Below, piece after piece: positions 59,347-64,000 of a stretch of DNA of 64,000 nucleotides. The position numbers and the translations under genes are program-made. The stretch spans positions 372,001-436,000 of the forward strand of contig NZ_JALPVJ010000008.1 of NCBI RefSeq assembly GCF_023544445.1. The letters run 5' to 3'. Source of the stretch: Actinoplanes sp. M2I2 (lineage in GTDB: Bacteria > Actinomycetota > Actinomycetes > Mycobacteriales > Micromonosporaceae). Each line of letters begins with the position of its first letter. Within the stretch, counting starts at the first letter, position 1. Below the pieces are notes generated by a model. It was not told the origin of the DNA and ran no database searches. It saw only the letters and a program-made list of their open reading frames with translations.

Positions 59347-60996
59347 CTAAGACCGGTCGGGAAGAAGGCGTTCCTCGTGGTCGAGCTCGCGCTCCAGGAT
59401 GCGGAGGCCTTCGTCGTTGAGGTTGCCGGCGTCGCGCCAGCGGAGCAGTTCCTCGCGCTGGGCCTCGATCGTCATGCGGCGCACCATCAGCGCGGCCTCG
59501 TACTGATGTGAGATCGGCACCTGGTCGGAATCGGACTTTTCGAGCAGGTCGAGCCGGCGGCGGTAACGCTCGAGGCGGACCTCCAGCTGCCGGCGCATGC
59601 CTTCGATGGCCACGTCCTCGACGTGATCGTGCTCCTCGGCCCGGATGTCGTCGAGCCGGTCGATCGCGGCCTGCACCGCCGCCGACCGGGCCTCGTTGCG
59701 TTCGCGGGCCTCGTCGGCCTTGTTGGCCCGCAGGCCCAGCCAGCGCACCAGGGGCGCGAAGGTCAGACCCTGGCCGAGCAGGGTCACCAGCACCACCACG
59801 AACGCGCAGAAGTGCAGCAGTCCCCGGTTGGGCACCGAGGCGGGCAGCGTGAAGATCGCCGCGAGGCTGATCACCCCTCGGGTGCCGGCCCAGCTGAGCG
59901 CGGTGACCTCCCGGCCGTTGAGCGCCTTCTCCATGTCGCGGTTGCGTTCCGCGGCCCCGGCCGAGTCGGCCTCGACCAGGTCCTCGCCGCCCAGCCGCAG
60001 GTGCAGCGACCGGGGCAGGAGCTGGGTGAGGATCAGCCAGAGCGGCCGCAGGAGCAGCGTGACGCCGACGGTCACAGCCACGGCGGTGACGATCGTCCCC
60101 GTCGAGTAGTTGCTCAGCTCGTCGACCACGATCGGCAGCTGCTGGCCGATCAGCAGGAAGACCAGGCCTTCGAGCAGGAAGTCGACCAGCCGCCAGACCG
60201 CGGTCGTCTGCAGCCGGCTGGCCGCGACGCTGTGCCGGGACGAGTCGTGACCGATGATCAGGCCGGCGATCACCACCGCGAGCACGCCCGAGACGTGCAC
60301 CGACTCGGCGAACACGTAGGCCGCGAGCGGGGCGGCCAGCGAGATCGCGTTCGCGGTCAGCGGGTCCTTGCGCAGCGGGCGCATGAAGCGGATGACGTAG
60401 GCCACCACCACACCGGCGACCACACCGCCGATCGCCATCACGAAGAACTTGCCGGTCGCCGACGGGAAGGAGAAGCCGTCACCGTCGGCGGCCGCGATCG
60501 CCACGGTGAGGATGGTGAGCGCGGTCGCGTCGTTGAGCAGGCCCTCGCCCTGGATCAGCGTGATGAGTTTGCCGGGCAGCCCGGCGCGGCGGCCGACGGC
60601 CAGCGCGGCGACCGGGTCGGGCGGGGCCACGGCGGCGCCGAGCGCGATGCCGGCGGCGAGCGTGGCGCCGCCCACCCACAGGTTGATGCCGACGCCGATG
60701 AGCAGCGCCGTGGCCAGTACTAGCAGCACGGACAGGCTGATCACGGTGCGCAGGTGCCGGCGGATGTCGAGCAGCGAGGAGTCCAGCGCCGCGCTGTAGA
60801 GCAGCGGCGGGATCACGTACGTCATGATCAGCTCAGGTTCGAGCTCGACGTTCGGCCCGGGCAGGACCGCGTACGTGATGCCGGCGATGGTGAGCAGTGC
60901 GGCGGCCGGCAACCCGGTCCGCGCCGCGATCCACCGCATGGCGATGATCACCGCGACGGCGGCCAGGATGAAGAGCAGACTTTCCTCGACGTGCAC
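59347..60996 (-). CDS. CPA1 Na+/H+ antiporter
   Basis: 549 residues with about 12 membrane helices and an intact CPA1 core: YVIPPLLYSAALDSSLLDIR, APPDPVAALAVGRR, LIQGEGLLNDATALT (acidic ion site ND), SWAGTRGVISLAAIFTLP, and a cytoplasmic C-terminal helical region (RRQLEVRLERYRRRLDLLEK). It exchanges Na+ or K+ for H+. It is the intact counterpart of the deleted copy at 17.5-18.5 kb. The GTG at 60996 begins MHVEESLLFILAAVAVIIAM. Confidence 0.93.
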   Translation of the reverse strand: MHVEESLLFILAAVAVIIAMRWIAARTGLPAAALLTIAGITYAVLPGPNVELEPELIMTYVIPPLLYSAALDSSLLDIRRHLRTVISLSVLLVLATALLIGVGINLWVGGATLAAGIALGAAVAPPDPVAALAVGRRAGLPGKLITLIQGEGLLNDATALTILTVAIAAADGDGFSFPSATGKFFVMAIGGVVAGVVVAYVIRFMRPLRKDPLTANAISLAAPLAAYVFAESVHVSGVLAVVIAGLIIGHDSSRHSVAASRLQTTAVWRLVDFLLEGLVFLLIGQQLPIVVDELSNYSTGTIVTAVAVTVGVTLLLRPLWLILTQLLPRSLHLRLGGEDLVEADSAGAAERNRDMEKALNGREVTALSWAGTRGVISLAAIFTLPASVPNRGLLHFCAFVVVLVTLLGQGLTFAPLVRWLGLRANKADEARERNEARSAAVQAAIDRLDDIRAEEHDHVEDVAIEGMRRQLEVRLERYRRRLDLLEKSDSDQVPISHQYEAALMVRRMTIEAQREELLRWRDAGNLNDEGLRILERELDHEERLLPDRS

Positions 60997-61004
60997 AAAA
61001 CCAT

Positions 61005-61046
61005 CTTTCCCCGCCCAGCCCCACCGATGCGGCCGGGCGGGGAAAG
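61005..61046 (-). terminator. ahcY terminator
   Basis: Perfect 12-bp stem CTTTCCCCGCCC/GGGCGGGGAAAG with an 18-nt loop, in the 56-bp gap between ahcY and the antiporter gene. Confidence 0.75.
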
Positions 61047-61052
61047 CGGCTG

Positions 61053-62528
61053 TCAGTAGCGGTAGTGCTCGGGCTTGTACGGACCCTCGACGTCGATGCC
61101 GAGGTACTCCGCCTGCTTCTTGGTGAGCGTGGTCAGCCGGACACCCAGGGCGTCGAGGTGCAGCCGGGCCACCTTCTCATCCAAGTGTTTCGGGAGAACG
61201 AACACCTGCTTCTCGTACTCGCCGGGCTTGGTCCACAGCTCGATCTGGGCCATCACCTGGTTGGTGAAGGAGTTCGACATCACGAAGCTGGGGTGGCCGG
61301 TGGCGTTGCCCAGGTTCATCAGGCGACCCTCGGACAGCACGATCACCGCGTGGCCGTCCGGGAAGCGCCACTCGTGCACCTGCGGCTTGATCTCGACCTT
61401 TTCGATGCCCGGGACCTTGGCCAGGCCGGCCATGTCGATCTCGTCGTCGAAGTGGCCGACGTTGCCGACGATGGCGTTGTGCTTCATCGCCGACAGGTGC
61501 TCGACCGTGATGATGTCGGTGCCACCGGTGGTGGTGATGAAGATGTCCACCTCGCCGATGATGTCCTCGATGCGGGCCACCTGCATGCCGTCCATCGCGG
61601 CCTGCAGCGCGCAGATCGGGTCGACCTCGGTGACCACGACGCGGGCGCCCTGGCCGCGCAGCGTCTCGGCCGCGCCCTTGCCGACGTCGCCGTAGCCGCA
61701 GACGAGGGCCAGCTTGCCACCCAGCATCACGTCGGTCGCCCGGTTGAGACCGTCGACCAGCGAGTGCCGGATGCCGTACTTGTTGTCGAACTTGCTCTTG
61801 GTGACCGCGTCGTTGACGTTGATCGCCGGGAAGAGCAGAGCGTCTTCCTTGGCCAGCTTGTAGAGCCGGGCCACACCGGTGGTCGTCTCCTCGGTGACAC
61901 CGCGGATGTCGGCCGCGATGCGGGTGAACCGCTGCGGGTCCTCCGCCAGGCTCGCCCGCAGCGTCTCGAGGATGATCCGGTACTCGTGGTTGTCGTCCTC
62001 GGTGGCCTGCGGCACAGCGCCGGCCGCCTCGAACTCGACACCCTTGTGCACGAGCAGGGTGGCGTCACCGCCGTCGTCGAGGATCATGTTGGGACCCTGG
62101 CCGTCGCCGAAGTCGAAGAGCCGCATGGTGGCCCACCAGTACTCCTCGAGCGACTCGCCCTTCCAGGCGAAGACCGGCACGCCGGCGGGCGCGTCGACCG
62201 TGCCCGTGGGGCCGACGACGGTGGCGGCGGCCGCCTCGTCCTGCGTCGAGAAGATGTTGCAGGACACCCAGCGCACCTCGGCGCCGAGCGCGACCAGCGT
62301 CTCGATCAGCACGGCGGTCTGGACGGTCATGTGCAGCGAGCCGGCGATGCGGGCGCCGCGCAGCGGCTGCGACTCACCGAACTCCTTGCGCAGCGACATC
62401 AGACCGGGCATCTCGTGCTCGGCCAGACGCAGCTGGTGCCGGCCGGCCTCGGCCAGCGAAAGGTCAGCAACCGCGAACTCGACCCCGTTGACGGTGGTCA
62501 GACGACTTTTGGCAAGATCTGTGCTCAC
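61053..62528 (-). CDS. ahcY: Adenosylhomocysteinase (S-adenosyl-L-homocysteine hydrolase)
   Basis: 491 residues. It reversibly hydrolyses SAH to adenosine and homocysteine using bound NAD+, clearing product inhibition of methyltransferases. Seen: GSLHMTVQTAVLIETLVALG, SCNIFSTQDEAAAA, VCGYGDVGKGAAETLRGQG (NAD site), GNVGHFDDEIDM and the C-terminal Lys-Pro-x-His-Tyr-Arg-Tyr end (KPEHYRY). GTG start at 62528. An SAH riboswitch lies in the leader. Confidence 0.97.
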   Translation of the reverse strand: MSTDLAKSRLTTVNGVEFAVADLSLAEAGRHQLRLAEHEMPGLMSLRKEFGESQPLRGARIAGSLHMTVQTAVLIETLVALGAEVRWVSCNIFSTQDEAAAATVVGPTGTVDAPAGVPVFAWKGESLEEYWWATMRLFDFGDGQGPNMILDDGGDATLLVHKGVEFEAAGAVPQATEDDNHEYRIILETLRASLAEDPQRFTRIAADIRGVTEETTTGVARLYKLAKEDALLFPAINVNDAVTKSKFDNKYGIRHSLVDGLNRATDVMLGGKLALVCGYGDVGKGAAETLRGQGARVVVTEVDPICALQAAMDGMQVARIEDIIGEVDIFITTTGGTDIITVEHLSAMKHNAIVGNVGHFDDEIDMAGLAKVPGIEKVEIKPQVHEWRFPDGHAVIVLSEGRLMNLGNATGHPSFVMSNSFTNQVMAQIELWTKPGEYEKQVFVLPKHLDEKVARLHLDALGVRLTTLTKKQAEYLGIDVEGPYKPEHYRY

Positions 62529-62550
62529 GCGAGGGCTCCTCCCTCATCAG

Positions 62551-62628
62551 GAGGCGCCCTTGAGGTCAACAACCCGGGCCGAGCGTGGCGGAGACCGGCC
62601 TGCCGGTGTCCGTCGCAGCGCCTCTCGA
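62551..62628 (-). promoter_or_regulatory. S-adenosylhomocysteine (SAH) riboswitch
   Basis: On the minus strand the ahcY leader contains TCGAGAGGCGCTGCGACGGA, an internal stem-loop (ACCGG/CCGGT), CCGCCACGCTCGG, and AAGGGCGCCTCCTGATGAG before the GGGAGGAG Shine-Dalgarno. CGAG (62624-62627) pairs with CTCG (62580-62583), and AGGCGC (62618-62623) pairs with GCGCCT (62552-62557), giving the helix plus pseudoknot of the SAH aptamer. SAH binding would turn ahcY on. Confidence 0.85.
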
Positions 62629-62699
62629 CGCGGGCAGGTCTAGTTTAACCGAGTGCCAGACTGCTTTCCCGCCTACGTCGTGAGGATCTTGCCCCGGCC

Positions 62700-63818
62700 A
62701 TGAGGCTCCGCACTCAGCTCACCCTCATCGTGACCGTGCTCGTGGCCCTGGTGGTCGCGCTGGCCGGGCTGGTCATCGTCGTGCGCATCGACCACCGCGA
62801 CCGCGACGACCTCGACCGCGTCCTGGCCGCGCGGGCCGGACAGGTGCGGGCCGCGGCGGTCAAGAACGGCTCGCTGCCGACCGACGGGACGTTCGCCATC
62901 CGGCTGCTCGCCGACGGCGAGATGCTCAAGCAGGTCGGCTCGTCGGCCGGCTTCCCGCTGCCGGTGAGCGACGGCTACTCGACGGTCAGCTCGGGCGACG
63001 ACGAGTGGCGGTCGCTGGCCGAGACCCTGGTCTCCGGCGCCCAGCTGCAGGTTCTGGTCAGCCTGGACGACCTGGCCGAGCAGCACGACGATAACGTGCT
63101 GGTCGTGGATCTGCTGGTGCTGCTCGCGGCCCTCCTGAGCGCGGCCGGGGTCTGGTTCGCCACCGGGCTCGTGCTGCGACCGTTCCAGCGGTTGCTGACC
63201 GCCGCGCGCGAGCTCGACCCGGCCGACCCCGACCAGCGCCTGCCCGAGGTGACGAGCCCACGCGAGGTGGCCGAGCTGACCACCACGGTCAACGACCTGC
63301 TCGTCCGGGCCCGCTCCACCTCACCCTCGGCCGCCCCGCCCGATCACGCCGACGCCGGCGTGAATCGGATGCCGGCCGGTGTGACGGGCCCGACAGTCGA
63401 AATGCAAGCCGTGCAGGCGCAGCGACCGGCTTCCGATCCGGCGCCCGCCCGTGATGCGGCATCCGGCCCGGCGGAAGCGCCCGCCCCGATCGGAGCCCCG
63501 GCCCCGACGGCAGCGCCCGCCCCGACCGGAGCCCCGGCCCCGACGGGAGCGCCGGCCCCGACGGGAGCGCCGGCCCCGACCGGAACGCCGGCCCCGGTTG
63601 CCGCGCCCGACAACGAGCCGGCGCCTGCTCCGATTCCTGCTCCTGCGCCCGTCCTCGACCGGGCCGCCGAGCTGCGTCCCAGCCTGGCCGACCTGGGCGT
63701 TCAGCTGGATCAGCTGATGGACAACCCCGAGATGCCGGCCACCCAGCGCCACCTCCTGCTGGCCCAGATGGCCGACGAGCACCGCCACATGGTCGCCCTG
63801 CTGAACGGTGACGCGTGA
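62700..63818 (+). CDS. HAMP-domain membrane sensor lacking a kinase, with Pro-Ala repeats
   Basis: 372 residues. N-terminal transmembrane helix (LTLIVTVLVALVVALAGLVI), extracellular sensor of about 100 residues, second helix (VLVVDLLVLLAALLSAAGVW) and a HAMP-like linker (LVLRPFQRLLTAARELDPAD to VNDLLVRAR), exactly as in small histidine kinases. In place of the His-box and ATPase is a Pro/Ala-rich stretch with repeated PAPTGA units (about 250-310). The protein ends in a helical segment (LADLGVQLDQLMDNPEMPAT). It could be a decoy or scaffold sensor. Confidence 0.75.
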   Translation: MRLRTQLTLIVTVLVALVVALAGLVIVVRIDHRDRDDLDRVLAARAGQVRAAAVKNGSLPTDGTFAIRLLADGEMLKQVGSSAGFPLPVSDGYSTVSSGDDEWRSLAETLVSGAQLQVLVSLDDLAEQHDDNVLVVDLLVLLAALLSAAGVWFATGLVLRPFQRLLTAARELDPADPDQRLPEVTSPREVAELTTTVNDLLVRARSTSPSAAPPDHADAGVNRMPAGVTGPTVEMQAVQAQRPASDPAPARDAASGPAEAPAPIGAPAPTAAPAPTGAPAPTGAPAPTGAPAPTGTPAPVAAPDNEPAPAPIPAPAPVLDRAAELRPSLADLGVQLDQLMDNPEMPATQRHLLLAQMADEHRHMVALLNGDA

Positions 63819-63926
63819 CCAGTCGCTTGATGGACTGACCACACATCAAAGCTCTTCCATAAGCCATCAGAAACCCCTCATCCTGAACCCGCCCGACGCG
63901 GGCCCGGGGTGGAGGTGTGGTCTCTC

Positions 63927-64000
63927 GTGAAGCATCCGTACCGGATCCGCGAGATCGCCGACCAGGCCGGGCTCAGCCTGGCCACCGTCGACCGCGTGCT
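63927..64000 (+). CDS. LacI-family regulator, 5' end (runs off the window)
   Basis: The GTG at 63927 gives MKHPYRIREIADQAGLSLAT-VDRV, a LacI/PurR helix-turn-helix with D instead of S before R-V. GGAGG lies 11 bases upstream. Only 24 codons are in the window, so the sensor domain is unseen. Confidence 0.75.
   Translation, partial: MKHPYRIREIADQAGLSLATVDRV

Overview
The window reads as chromosomal DNA of a high-GC, GTG-start-rich actinomycete. Gene content (SigB/SigF-type sigma factor, Roadblock/LC7 operon, DUF574-type methyltransferase, many LacI regulators, secreted propeller and FG-GAP proteins) and codon bias fit Micromonosporaceae, Actinoplanes-like. That placement is inference from sequence style only. 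No rRNA, tRNA, CRISPR array, prophage or insertion sequence was seen.

Layout. 1-9 kb: end of a phosphodiesterase-type membrane protein, a secreted beta-propeller protein, a DyP peroxidase, a HAD phosphatase, DedA, a stand-alone LigD-type 3'-phosphoesterase domain, an MFS exporter and a DUF1906/FG-GAP secreted protein. 9-11 kb: a general-stress style partner-switching module (sigma factor, anti-sigma-like ATPase, STAS protein). 11-18.5 kb: an anion permease, a TetR/SDR pair with triple operators, redox enzymes, an AraC/thioredoxin-reductase-like divergent pair, and a Na+/H+ antiporter gene with a large internal deletion. 18.5-21 kb: glyA behind a ZTP (pfl) riboswitch. 21-26 kb: a possible toxin-antitoxin/defence-like stretch with an XRE-ImmA/IrrE regulator, a frameshifted PIN protein and a UPF1-like helicase with a nuclease-like tail. 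26-29 kb: a secreted discoidin/beta-helix protein with LacI-type palindromes upstream, then a truncated DUF4143 gene ending at a 23-bp tandem array.

29-52.5 kb is a sugar-catabolism island. A LacI regulator controls an FrcBCA-type sugar ABC operon. A second LacI regulator sits between a leftward rhaTPQSMI operon (rhamnose uptake and isomerisation) and, beyond a four-gene Roadblock/LC7 operon, a rightward operon of rhamnulose-1-P aldolase/lactaldehyde dehydrogenase, rhaB, lutABC and an arabinose/fucose-isomerase-like gene. Near-identical TGAAACGTTTCA operators sit just downstream of the promoters, so one regulator probably controls the whole route from L-rhamnose through L-lactaldehyde and L-lactate to pyruvate.

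The most unusual signal lies inside these operons. At four junctions a micro-ORF starts in the ATGA overlap with the upstream stop codon and ends in the ATGA or GTGA overlap with the next start codon. Two of them share 16-nt blocks, and one of those is expanded into three exact 69-bp tandem copies between lutA and lutB.

52.5-64 kb: an NmrA-like protein, a DUF574-type methyltransferase, a 25-bp-stem inverted repeat, DUF1707 and LamG proteins, a remnant of a propeller gene, a TetR-controlled ABC exporter, an intact CPA1 antiporter (which shows what the broken copy has lost), ahcY behind an S-adenosylhomocysteine riboswitch, a kinase-less HAMP sensor, and the start of another LacI-type gene.
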